A stretch of DNA of 47,592 bases from SXOA01 sp051004015 (GTDB taxonomy: Bacteria; Planctomycetota; Planctomycetia; Pirellulales; Pirellulaceae): positions 1 through 47,592 of the forward strand of contig JBPCKT010000100.1 in assembly GCA_051004015.1 (NCBI GenBank), written 5' to 3'. Below, one piece after another: positions 40,739 to 47,592 of the stretch (its first letter is position 1; each line of letters starts with the position of its first letter). The notes beneath the pieces were generated by a model, which worked only from the letters and a program-made list of their open reading frames with translations, was not told where the DNA came from and did not search any database. Made by a program: the position numbers and the translations under genes.

Positions 40739-42175
40739 CTACGCCAGCATCTTCTCCACCACTTTCCCATGCACGTCGGTCAGGCGGAAGTCGCGGCCTT
40801 GGAGGCGGTAGGTAAGCTTGAGGTGGTCGAGCCCCATCAAGTGCAGGATCGTGGCGTGCAGGTCGTGGACGTGGACCTGGTCTTCGACGCCGTAGTAGCC
40901 GATTTCGTCGGTCTTGCCGAGGGAGAGGCCGGGCCTCACGCCACCGCCGGCCAGCCACATGGTGAAGGACTCGGTGTGATGGTCGCGGCCGGGAAGGTCG
41001 CGGATTTCCCCCTGCGGCGTCCGGCCGAATTCGCCCCCCCAAACGACGATGGTGTCTTTGAGGAGGCCGCGGCGTTTGAGATCCTTCACCAGGGCGGCTG
41101 CTCCCTGGTCCGTTTCCTTGCAGATTTTGTCCAGCGACTCGCCAAGTTCTGTCCCCTTGTTGCCGTGGTGGTCCCAGTCGGTGTGATAAAGCTGCACGAA
41201 CCGAGTGCCGCGCTCAATCAGGCGGCGGGCCAGCAGGCAATTCATGGCGAATGACGGCTTACCTTTCTCCACGCCGTAGAGCTGCATGGTTTCCTGGCTT
41301 TCGCCGGCCAGGTCCATCAGCTCCGGGGCGCTGGCCTGCATCCGGAAGGCCATTTCATAGGAGGCGATCCGCGTGGCGATTTCGCCGTCTCCGGTTTCCG
41401 AGAGCCGCAGGCGGTTGAGCGAATTGACCGCGCCGATGAAACGCTCCTGCTCGTCGCGGGCGATCCCTTTGGGGTTGTCGAGATTAAGAATCGGCGCGCC
41501 TGTCGACCGGAACGGCACACCTTGGTAGCTCGTCGGCAAGAATCCGCTCCCCCAGTTCGGTGCGCCACCGCGCGGGCCGCGGGGACCGGACTGGAGCACG
41601 ACAAAGCCCGGCAGATTCTTCGACTCGCTGCCGATGCCATAGGTGATCCAGGCCCCCATACTCGGCCGGCCGAACAGCGGCGAGCCGGTGTTCATGAAGA
41701 ACTTGGCCGGGCCGTGATTGAAAACGTCCGTCTTCACCGCCCGCAGGGTGCAGATGTCGTCCGCCACGGTCTGCAAATGGGGCAGACATTCGGAAATGAC
41801 CTGGCCGCTTTCGCCATGTTTCGCGAACTTCCGCACGCAACCGAGCAGCTTGGCGTCTTGTTTGATGAACGCAAATCGCTTGTTCGCCACGAACGACTGC
41901 GGAATCTGCTGGCCGCCGAGCTCCTGCAGCTTCTCCTTGGGCTCAAAAAGCTCGAACTGGCTCGGCCCGCCCGCCATGAACAGGAAAATGACGTTCTTGG
42001 CCTTGGGAGCGAAATGGGTGGGACGAACGGCGAGCGGATCGTTTACTGCAGAACTTCCGGCGGCAGAAACCTGCCCGTCACTTGGAGCCAAAAGCGATGC
42101 CAGCGCCATGCCGCCCAGGCCGATGCGGCAGTCCTGGAGAAAGTGGCGGCGCGTGATAGGGAGAAGCTGGTGCAT
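40739..42175 (-). CDS. DUF1501 protein with Tat signal
   Basis: 478 residues. Leader 'ITRRHFLQDCRIGLGGMALASLL' with twin arginines. 'AKNVIFLFMAGGPSQFELFEPKEKLQELGGQQIP', 'GPAKFFMNTGSPLFGRPSMGAWITYGIGSESKNLPGFVVLQSG', 'TRFVQLYHTDWDHHGNKG', 'LLKDTIVVWGGEFGRTPQGE', 'GRDHHTESFTMWLAGGGVRPGLSLGKTDEIGYYGVEDQVHVHDLHATILHLMGLDHLKLTYRLQGRDFRLTDVHGKV' are DUF1501 marks, with histidines and aspartates as in the alkaline-phosphatase fold. Its stop (TAG, complement of 40739-40741) touches the stop of the HzsA-related gene. Its expected PSD1 partner is upstream, but a toxin-antitoxin-like pair lies between. Confidence 0.95.
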   Translation of the reverse strand: MHQLLPITRRHFLQDCRIGLGGMALASLLAPSDGQVSAAGSSAVNDPLAVRPTHFAPKAKNVIFLFMAGGPSQFELFEPKEKLQELGGQQIPQSFVANKRFAFIKQDAKLLGCVRKFAKHGESGQVISECLPHLQTVADDICTLRAVKTDVFNHGPAKFFMNTGSPLFGRPSMGAWITYGIGSESKNLPGFVVLQSGPRGPRGGAPNWGSGFLPTSYQGVPFRSTGAPILNLDNPKGIARDEQERFIGAVNSLNRLRLSETGDGEIATRIASYEMAFRMQASAPELMDLAGESQETMQLYGVEKGKPSFAMNCLLARRLIERGTRFVQLYHTDWDHHGNKGTELGESLDKICKETDQGAAALVKDLKRRGLLKDTIVVWGGEFGRTPQGEIRDLPGRDHHTESFTMWLAGGGVRPGLSLGKTDEIGYYGVEDQVHVHDLHATILHLMGLDHLKLTYRLQGRDFRLTDVHGKVVEKMLA

Positions 42176-42178
42176 GGA

Positions 42179-42613
42179 CTAGATTTCCGCGGGAGTAGGT
42201 GGCGCCGAAGTCATCGGAAGCGGGACGACGGGCGCTGCCGTTCCCGGTCGCCCAGACCCAGACTGCGCCGGTTTGGGCTCATCGAGTTCCAAGGGAAATT
42301 CGAGGCCTGCTGCCCTTCCGAGGCGATCCAATATGTCCGAACGAAGCGTCCGTTCTCCGAGCAAGAACTCGTGCAACTGTTCGCGGCTGATGCCGACCTC
42401 GGCGGCGACGCGAGCAACCACAACTCCCGTCCGGTGAATGGCTCGACGCACGACCCCGCTCACCGTGGGTTCTCTGGCCGCCTCCTGCAACCGCGCAAGC
42501 TGCGCAATCATTGCCGGCTTTTCCTGTTCCGCTTGAGCGCGAGCGGCAAGCCAGCGTTCACGCTCTTCTGGAGTGAACGGCCGATAGATTCGGCGAACTT
42601 GAGGCTGTTCCAT
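42179..42613 (-). CDS. Antitoxin-like DNA-binding protein
   Basis: 144 residues. A helix-turn-helix is seen in 'VVARVAAEVGISREQLHEFLLGERTLRSDILDRLGRAAGLEFPL', a Cro/XRE-like arrangement. The N-terminal part ('RIYRPFTPEERERWLAARAQAEQEKPAMIAQLARLQEA') is helical and charged; the C-terminus is proline/alanine-rich and probably disordered. It begins 13 bases after a small toxin-like gene, so it is the likely antitoxin and repressor of that pair. The stop is 3 bases before the DUF1501 start. Confidence 0.72.
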   Translation of the reverse strand: MEQPQVRRIYRPFTPEERERWLAARAQAEQEKPAMIAQLARLQEAAREPTVSGVVRRAIHRTGVVVARVAAEVGISREQLHEFLLGERTLRSDILDRLGRAAGLEFPLELDEPKPAQSGSGRPGTAAPVVPLPMTSAPPTPAEI

Positions 42614-42626
42614 AAATCACGCCGCC

Positions 42627-42866
42627 CTATTCAGGGACTTCGTAGCAAGTTACGGGAATGACCGTGATATCGTCCAATAGCTCGTATACAGCGATAACGA
42701 AACGTCCGTCAGGGGTGTAACCCCAAACGGCGTCGCGTCCGCTGGAATCGCTCTTCCCGACTTCCTGGGAATTCGCCAATACATACTCGAAATCTTCCGG
42801 CGTAATGTCGTGCTCGGCAAGGTGCTCAATGATCTCGTCGGGCCAAACATAGGCGTACCAAGGCAC
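42627..42866 (-). CDS. Small toxin-like protein (BrnT/DUF4258-like)
   Basis: 79 residues. 'WPDEIIEHLAEHDITPEDFEYVLANSQEVGKSDSSGRDAVWGYTPDGRFVIAVYELLDDITVIPVTCYEV' follows the pattern of small BrnT/DUF4258-like toxins common in planctomycetes ('EHGVTPEEVEEVL ... SSGR ... G.T..GR...VVYE..D...V.PVTAYEV'). These are related to RelE/BrnT ribonucleases; the catalytic residues are not fixed for this branch. An HTH protein gene follows on the same strand. The placement between PSD1 and DUF1501 genes is unusual. Family assignment is from memory of the pattern. Confidence 0.72.
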   Translation of the reverse strand: MPWYAYVWPDEIIEHLAEHDITPEDFEYVLANSQEVGKSDSSGRDAVWGYTPDGRFVIAVYELLDDITVIPVTCYEVPE

Positions 42867-42910
42867 ATCCCGTTCCTTGTAGATATTCTACACCAAGGCT
42901 GAATTCATCC

Positions 42911-45451
42911 CTACTCTCTCGTTATCATCTCGTCCAAATTCAAAATCACCCGGCAGAGGCTGATGGCCGCGGCCAGTTCTGTCGCTTGGGAATCGGACAG
43001 CGACTCCAGCCCCTTGGGCAGCAGCTCCTTGGCGGCAGCAATATCTTTGGTGAAAGTTTCCGTCTCTTGCCGGGCAAGCTGCGCCAGTTGGTCTCGCTCG
43101 GCGGCGGTGGGAGACCGGGAGAGGCAGAGGCGGAAGGTGAACTCGGCGCGGGCGACCGGATCGGCGGGCGCCTCGGCGACGACTCGCTGCCCCATCGACT
43201 GCACGCATTCGACGAAGGCTTCGTCGTTGGCCAGAGTCAGCGCTTGCAGCGGTGTATTGCTGCGGATGCGGCGAGTGCAGGTGACGTTGCCGTTGGGAGC
43301 GTCAAAAATCGTCAGAGCGGGATACGGAGCGCTCCGCCAGAAGTGCGTATACATCCCCCGGCGATAACGGTCCGCGCCGGTGGCCGCTTTCCAGTTCTTC
43401 GGATCCTGGGTGAAGTCATACACCCCCTCCGGCTGCGGCGGGAAGACGCTGGGGCCGCCGAGGACGTTCGTCAATAATCCGGCGGCGGAAAGAGCCACAT
43501 CCCGCACGATCTCGCTGTCCAACCGCAGGCGGCTCTGGCGGGCGAGGAGCTTGTTTTGCGGATCGCGCTCGGCCAGGTCCGTGCGCCAGTGCGACGACTG
43601 CCGGTAGGCGGCGCTCGTCACCACGCGGCGGTGCATCCGCTTCACGTCCCAGCCAAACTCCACGAATTCCCGAGCGAGGTAATCGAGCAGTTCCGGATGG
43701 GTCGGCGGCGTCCCCTGCGTGCCAAAGTCATCCTCCGTGTCGACCAGTCCGCGGCCAAAGAATTTCTGCCAGTCCCGGTTCATCACCACCCGCGGCGTGA
43801 GCGGATTTTCGCCGGCCACCAGCCATCGGGCGAAGTCGAGCCGATTTCCTCGCACTTTGTCTTTCGACTCACCGCTAGCGATCTCGCGCTTGATCTGCAT
43901 CGCGGGGAGCACCGCGGGGACTCCGCCATGGACCTTCGCCCCGTGGTCCAGAAAATCACCCCGCTTGTGGACATGCGTCTCGCGCGGCTTCTCGCGCTCG
44001 CGGAAGATCATCGTCGTGGGAATTTTGGGCTCTTCCTGTTTGAGCTTGAAGATGTCTTCCAGGACGGGAAACGCCTTGCGGGCCTCGTCGGTTTCCCGAA
44101 AATGGTCCTCGATGAGCTTCTTGTTGGCGGCATCCCGCTTCTCAAAGGCCATGTCGTAAGCAACCTGGACGGGGCCGGGGAGCCGCGCTCGCTGCTGCGG
44201 GGTGATCGCCTTTTCCCAAGTCTTCTGGGCTTCTTCAAACGGCATCCGCTGCTTCTCCAACTCCACTTCCAGCTCTTTGACCTTGGCCCGCATCTGGCTC
44301 CGCTTCTCCAGTTCGCCGCGGGCGATTTGCAGGTTCGACGGGACCTCAATCGTCGGCTCGTCGCAGTTGTTGAGCAGGGCGAAGAATTCGTAGTACTCGA
44401 TTTGCGAGATCGGGTCGTACTTGTGGCTGTGGCAGCGGGCGCAGCCGAGCGTCAGGCCGAGGAACACCGAGCCGGTGGTGGCCACGCGGTCGGCCACCGC
44501 CTCCACGCGGAACTGCTCCTGGTCGGTCCCCCCCTCTTCGTTGATCAGCGTGTTGCGATGAAAGCCGGTCGCCGTCAGTTGCTCCGGCGTGGGGGCGGCC
44601 AGCATGTCCCCCGCGATCTGCTCGATGGTGAACTGGTCGAACGGCTGGCCGGCATTGATGGCGCCGATGACCCATTCCCGGTACTTCCAAATCTGCCGGC
44701 CAAAATCCCGCGTGTAGCCGTTGCTGTCGGCGTAACGGGCCATGTCCAGCCAGTGCCGCCCCCACCGTTCGCCATAATGGGGCGATGCCAGCAGGCGCTC
44801 GACCACTTGTTCATAGGCATCGGGGGATTGGTCCGCCTCAAACGCGGCCACCTCGGCCGGGGTCGGCAAGAGGCCGACGAGGTCGAGATAGGTCCGCCGC
44901 AGGAGTGTCGATTTTTCCGCGGCCGTCGAAGGGGCGACCCCCTCCTTCTCCAACTGGGCCAGCAGGAAGGTATCGATGGCCCCACGCGGCCAGGCGGCAT
45001 CGCGCACGCTCGGCAATGGCCCGCGAATCGGCGGCTGAAAGGCCCAGTGCTTGTTCTCCGGCGCGACCAGCGGCTGTTCATCGGCGGGAGCTTTCGCCCC
45101 TGCGTCAATCCACTTGGATAGCAGTGCAATCTGAGCTTCGCTCAGCCCCGGCCCTTCCGGCGGCATCTTGGAAACCGTCTCGCTCTTGCCGGTCACGGCC
45201 GTGATCAGCAAGCTCTCGGCAGCCTTGCCCGGCACAATCGCCGCCCCGGCATCGCCGCCGCGGAGGCCGCTCGCCGTGGTATCCAGCCGCAGGCCGTTTT
45301 CCTGCTTCTTCGGCCCATGGCACTTGCCGCACTGCTCGGCCAGCAAGGGCTTGATGTCCCGGAGGTAGTCCACGTCCTCGGCGCAGGCCAGTCCAGCCGC
45401 GGAAGCGCAAAGGACCGCCAGGCTTACACGAAACCAGTTCCAAACCGCCAT
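42911..45451 (-). CDS. PSCyt1/DUF1549/DUF1553 (PSD1) protein
   Basis: 846 residues from ATG 45451 (MAVWNWFRVSLAVLCASAAGLACAED), with a signal peptide. The longer frame to 45586 begins with repeat-derived 'TLTPALSQRERESG' and is rejected. Domains: PSCyt1 with one heme site C41-G-K-C44-H45; DUF1549 (about 165-380) with 'LVGLLPTPAEVAAFEADQSPDAYEQVVERLLASPHYGERWGRHWLDMARYADSNGYTRDFGR' and 'CARCHSHKYDPISQIEYYEFF'; a long coiled coil ('ELEKRSQMRAKVKELEVELEKQ'); DUF1553 ('NPLTPRVVMNRDWQKFFGRGLVDTEDDFGTQGTPPTHPELLDYLAREFVEFGWDVKRMHRRVV'). Exported cytochrome; substrate unknown. Unlike its counterpart at 15953-18958 it has no LamG-type domain. Confidence 0.95.
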   Translation of the reverse strand: MAVWNWFRVSLAVLCASAAGLACAEDVDYLRDIKPLLAEQCGKCHGPKKQENGLRLDTTASGLRGGDAGAAIVPGKAAESLLITAVTGKSETVSKMPPEGPGLSEAQIALLSKWIDAGAKAPADEQPLVAPENKHWAFQPPIRGPLPSVRDAAWPRGAIDTFLLAQLEKEGVAPSTAAEKSTLLRRTYLDLVGLLPTPAEVAAFEADQSPDAYEQVVERLLASPHYGERWGRHWLDMARYADSNGYTRDFGRQIWKYREWVIGAINAGQPFDQFTIEQIAGDMLAAPTPEQLTATGFHRNTLINEEGGTDQEQFRVEAVADRVATTGSVFLGLTLGCARCHSHKYDPISQIEYYEFFALLNNCDEPTIEVPSNLQIARGELEKRSQMRAKVKELEVELEKQRMPFEEAQKTWEKAITPQQRARLPGPVQVAYDMAFEKRDAANKKLIEDHFRETDEARKAFPVLEDIFKLKQEEPKIPTTMIFREREKPRETHVHKRGDFLDHGAKVHGGVPAVLPAMQIKREIASGESKDKVRGNRLDFARWLVAGENPLTPRVVMNRDWQKFFGRGLVDTEDDFGTQGTPPTHPELLDYLAREFVEFGWDVKRMHRRVVTSAAYRQSSHWRTDLAERDPQNKLLARQSRLRLDSEIVRDVALSAAGLLTNVLGGPSVFPPQPEGVYDFTQDPKNWKAATGADRYRRGMYTHFWRSAPYPALTIFDAPNGNVTCTRRIRSNTPLQALTLANDEAFVECVQSMGQRVVAEAPADPVARAEFTFRLCLSRSPTAAERDQLAQLARQETETFTKDIAAAKELLPKGLESLSDSQATELAAAISLCRVILNLDEMITRE

Positions 45452-45467
45452 GGAGAATGCTCCCGAC

Positions 45468-45510
45468 TCCCTCTCCCTTTGGGAGAGGGCTGGGGTGAGG
45501 GTGAAGGGGT
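45468..45510. repeat. Dispersed CTCTCCC/GGGAGAG repeat
   Basis: CCCTCTCCCTTTGGGAGAGG hairpin followed by TGGGGTGAGGGTGAAGGGG. Relatives are at 24444-24478 and 29528-29563. It lies directly upstream of the PSD1 start and causes a false N-terminal extension in the longer frame. Confidence 0.8.
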
Positions 45511-45673
45511 AAGTTCTCACCAAACCATCAGTATCGATGGATGCCTTGGCGGGGGCAAGCGGATTGGCGGGAATCCGTGCACCCAAAAGATCGCCCGGCG
45601 CGCTTCCTCAATCTGGCGTTCGGCCGGTGTGTTCTGGGCATGGTGGCTTAGCCCGACGGTAGGCCGTCCCGTC
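45511..45673. other. Short unassigned stretch
   Basis: Between the PSD1 upstream repeat and the next gene. A 61-residue minus-strand frame (45517-45702) covers it, with 'ERQIEEARRAIFWVHGFPPIRL', but it overlaps the end of the next gene and nothing supports it. No other structure seen. Confidence 0.4.
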
Positions 45674-46342
45674 TTACTTCGGCCAATTATGCGGATTGGC
45701 ATAGTCGTTCATTTCAAGGTTACTAATCACGCGCTGGAGATTCTCGATGAGGGGCTTGAGATCAACATTGACTTTCCTTGGTGGAATCGATTGAACCCTG
45801 GTAAGCTCTTTTTTCACAATCAGGGCAGCGACTTCATTGTCTTTATAAATCGTCGCCAGAACGCAAGCAACGAGATCCGCTTGTCGCTCGGTCCGCGGCT
45901 TGCGGCAATACTCGAAAACACTGGGGAGGCATGGCGATCCAATTTGGGTCAGGGCAGACGCCGCTGGAAACGCCCTAAGGGGCCATTCTTCGGACTTTGC
46001 TCGCACATCGACGACTTCGAGATGTTCGAGCAACACCGGTGCCGCTTTCTTCAGTCGGTACTTACCAATCAAATCAAACGCATATGCCTGTTCTGCCTGT
46101 TTCTGAAAATCATCAGCCTTCTTCCGAGCCGCTGAAATGAGCTCGGTTTCAATTCCATCAAATGAGGTATCAATACGTCGCAGCTGCACTGTATTCTCCG
46201 CGACGTTAGCTTTTGTACCTTCACGACTTTCTTCGAACGAATAGGTATTACTTGCAGGCGAACAATGAATGAGTGCAAGGAGAATTGCGAAAGCACCCGA
46301 TTTGATCGCTCTAAGTAGCGTTGTTTCTTGCATAGAAGCCAT
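45674..46342 (-). CDS. Exported protein, HEAT-repeat-like
   Basis: Start at ATG 46342 (MASMQETTLLRAIKSG), where GGAG stands 6 bases upstream; ATG 46354 is also possible. 222 residues. A signal-like hydrophobic stretch 'SGAFAILLALIHCSPAS' follows a short basic head. The mature part has helical repeats: 'QAYAFDLIGKYRLKKAAPVLLEHLEVV', 'PLRAFPAASALTQIGSPCLPSVFEYC', 'RQADLVACVLATIYKDNEVAALIVKKEL', in the manner of HEAT/PBS-lyase repeats used for protein binding. No specific function known. No operon partner is evident; base use looks more AT-rich than the PSD1 genes. Confidence 0.7.
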   Translation of the reverse strand: MASMQETTLLRAIKSGAFAILLALIHCSPASNTYSFEESREGTKANVAENTVQLRRIDTSFDGIETELISAARKKADDFQKQAEQAYAFDLIGKYRLKKAAPVLLEHLEVVDVRAKSEEWPLRAFPAASALTQIGSPCLPSVFEYCRKPRTERQADLVACVLATIYKDNEVAALIVKKELTRVQSIPPRKVNVDLKPLIENLQRVISNLEMNDYANPHNWPK

Positions 46343-46395
46343 TGCCAACTCCATTTATTACGGCATGATGTGGAGATTACAAGGATTCCGAGAAG

Positions 46396-46959
46396 CTACG
46401 GCGCATTGGGTAAGTTTTCGCGCCCGCTTGCGATATCGTTTTCGGTGCCAGCCCCTTCTCCGCCGATGCGGAACCACGTTGTTTCATCCCATTCTCCCTT
46501 GATTTTCGCCTTCCAATCAAAGAAGTCCGAACCTCGACTTCCGCTGACGGTATTGTCAGCCGGCCTCTCAAGAAACGAGAATCGAATGAATTCCTGAAAA
46601 TTTGCACGGAACATAATTTTTCCCGGTGGAACTGTTCGGGGCAAAAGTCTTTGCCAGCCAGGATTGTCGTACGAAAAGAAATGATCGAATGCATTTAAGA
46701 ACGATGACTCGTCATTGGGGTGAGTGTCATCATTTGCCTTGTCCTTCATGATCTTATAGGGGATATCTTGGACCTTGCCCCAGGGACCAGCACTCGGGGA
46801 TTGCCACTGCTTTACCTCCATGCGGCGGGAAACATCAACATAAACCGGCTCATTTGCCAACCCCACAGGATACGTTGTCCATTCCTGGAGGATAACATTA
46901 GAGGCGTATACGTTGAACGGACGCAAGCCAGTGCCATTGCTTCCCCTTTCATCAACCAC
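46396..46959 (-). CDS. Hypothetical protein, possibly 5'-truncated
   Basis: 187 residues if read from GTG 46959 (MVDERGSNGTGLRPFNVYASNVILQEWTTYPVGLANEPVYVDVSRR). The frame stays open to a TAG at about 47005, inside the repeat region, and no convincing ribosome site is seen, so the 5' end may have been cut by repeat insertion. Aromatic-rich segments ('NAFDHFFSYDNPGWQRLLPRTVPPGKIMFRANFQEFIRFSFLERPADN', 'SDFFDWKAKIKGEWDETTWFRIGGEGAG') suggest a folded beta-rich protein. Not recognised. Confidence 0.5.
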   Translation of the reverse strand: MVDERGSNGTGLRPFNVYASNVILQEWTTYPVGLANEPVYVDVSRRMEVKQWQSPSAGPWGKVQDIPYKIMKDKANDDTHPNDESSFLNAFDHFFSYDNPGWQRLLPRTVPPGKIMFRANFQEFIRFSFLERPADNTVSGSRGSDFFDWKAKIKGEWDETTWFRIGGEGAGTENDIASGRENLPNAP

Positions 46960-46993
46960 CTTCGTTAAGTGTTCGGGCAGTTGGGCAGAAAAG

Positions 46994-47023
46994 GGGACAT
47001 TCTAGAATTGCGTTAAGTTAAGG
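46994..47023. repeat. Outer copy of the GGGACATTCT repeat
   Basis: GGGACATTCTA (46994-47004) and GCGTTAAGTTAAGG (47010-47023). The first is directly repeated at 47117-47127, the second perfectly inverted at 47098-47111, 74 bases away. Confidence 0.8.
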
Positions 47024-47109
47024 CGTTGGATCACCACAGGCAGGAGCTAGCAGTTGCGTGGTGCCACACGTCCTTGTGCAAGCATCGCCATTTGATTCCT
47101 TAACTTAAC

Positions 47110-47472
47110 GCCATTCGGGACATTCTACTTTTTATCGTCTTTCTTCGGCCGTCCGCGGGGGCGGAGGGAGGATTCTAACCCTAATTTGGTCGCCGCGAGG
47201 CGCGTCCAGAGGGCGCTGCCGAACGGGCGACCTCGCGCGATGCTCGCCCGCACCGCCGCCACTTCCGTTTCGGACTGCGGCGCGTTGACGAGGCGGGCCC
47301 AGTCCTTGGGAAGCGGCACCGGGGGGCGGGGACAGCAGGTCGCTGCCGCCGCGGGACCCGAAAACGTGATAACACCAATTTCCCAGCGCAGCTCGTGCGG
47401 TCCGCGGCATGCGTGCAATGTGACAACGAGCCGGGAGAGTGTCAACCGAAAAAGCAGAATGTCCCGAATGGC
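47110..47472. mobile_element. Internally deleted RAYT element with 17-base inverted ends
   Basis: GCCATTCGGGACATTCT (47110-47126) is perfectly inverted at 47456-47472, and similarity extends outward imperfectly (TTAACTTAA against the AATTAAG region). Between them lie both ends of a REP-associated tyrosine transposase gene. RAYT genes are typically flanked by inverted REP sequences, as here. At 363 bases it is too short to encode a working transposase, so it is a non-autonomous remnant. Confidence 0.75.
47125..47410 (-). pseudogene. Deleted REP-associated (Y1) transposase
   Basis: In one frame from ATG 47410 the start 'MPRTARAALGNWCYHVF' matches RAYT N-termini (usually MPR.AR...GG.CYHV.NRGN). 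In another frame, from about 47325, 'PLPKDWARLVNAPQSETEVAAVRASIARGRPFGSALWTRLAATKLGLESSLRPRGRPKK' is the usual RAYT C-terminus. The whole catalytic middle with the HUH motif and tyrosine is gone and the two parts are out of frame. The family acts on single-stranded REP hairpins. Confidence 0.85.
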
Positions 47473-47592
47473 ATCAAATTAAGCCCAAGTCATTGCCGCA
47501 ACGTCGCTAAGCGTTGCTGTGCTAGCGATGCAATCGACAAATGCTGTCGGACAAAACGCGGCAGTTTTGCAAAGCCAAATCCCCGACAGCGT
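47473..47592. other. Window end without a supported gene
   Basis: Holds an 8-base inverted repeat GCTGTCGG (47543-47550) / CCGACAGC (47583-47590), which could be a terminator of a gene outside or another repeat cut by the window edge. No open frame is supported. Confidence 0.4.

Noticed and set aside
43556..45121. 521-residue plus-strand frame opposite PSD1
   Set aside because: Antisense of clear DUF1549/DUF1553 coding sequence; no family features.
45452..45586. PSD1 extension containing TLTPALSQRERE
   Set aside because: Encoded by a dispersed CTCTCCC/GGGAGAG repeat; the signal peptide starts at 45451.

Overview
The window reads as a chromosomal segment of a planctomycete (phylum Planctomycetota; the order cannot be fixed from sequence alone). 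The main evidence is a set of families typical of that phylum: two large PSCyt1/DUF1549/DUF1553 proteins (commonly called PSD1 proteins), three intact DUF1501 proteins plus one fragment, a DUF1080 protein, an HzsA-related cytochrome, a sugar-dehydrogenase-like protein with a planctomycete-type heme domain, and many short dispersed palindromes in the gaps. The sequence is GC-rich overall. I saw no rRNA, tRNA or CRISPR array.

Layout. 1-4.3 kb: a DUF4919-like protein converges on a minus-strand run of mutM, an AarF/UbiB kinase and a zinc-ribbon membrane protein. 4.3-6.1 kb: a fold-back repeat, a small membrane protein and a HigB/HigA-like toxin-antitoxin pair with a likely operator. 6.2-12.1 kb: an Hsp70-like ATPase, exonuclease VII (xseA, xseB) split by a small antitoxin-like gene, dapF, a LURP-one-like protein and a membrane protein, all on the minus strand. 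12.1-19.5 kb: a VOC protein, then a close-packed minus-strand series PSD1, DUF1501, xisH, xisI, unknown, MmcQ/YjbR. 19.7-22.9 kb: two tandem MoeA paralogues, one fused to a periplasmic-binding-protein-like domain. 23.1-24.4 kb: DUF1501.

24.5-29.3 kb is the most unusual block. Four genes are joined by TAATG/ATGA overlaps: an unknown protein, a degenerate P-loop protein, an intact BrxD-like (DUF2791-type) ATPase, and a protein with a C-terminal zinc ribbon. A RhuM-family gene follows 41 bases downstream. Sampled lines are less GC-rich than the flanks, and the block ends beside a truncated DUF1501 gene. I think it is a mobile, possibly defensive system with no standard name that I recognise.

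30.0-47.6 kb: an SDR enzyme coupled to an RlmN-like methyltransferase, a multiheme sugar-dehydrogenase-like protein, queE, DUF1080, the HzsA-related protein facing a DUF1501 gene with no gap, a toxin-antitoxin-like pair set between that DUF1501 gene and its PSD1 partner, two poorly known proteins, and an internally deleted REP-associated transposase flanked by 17-base inverted repeats.

A recurrent theme is that dispersed palindromes abut or supply stop codons (mutM, xseB, mmcQ-like, PSD1, rlmN) and sometimes enter coding starts (xseA, the Tat leader of one DUF1501). Functionally the segment mixes housekeeping genes (DNA repair, lysine/cell-wall precursor, molybdenum cofactor, queuosine, rRNA modification), the exported planctomycete cytochrome/DUF1501 machinery, and several small two-gene toxin-antitoxin or mobile-type modules.
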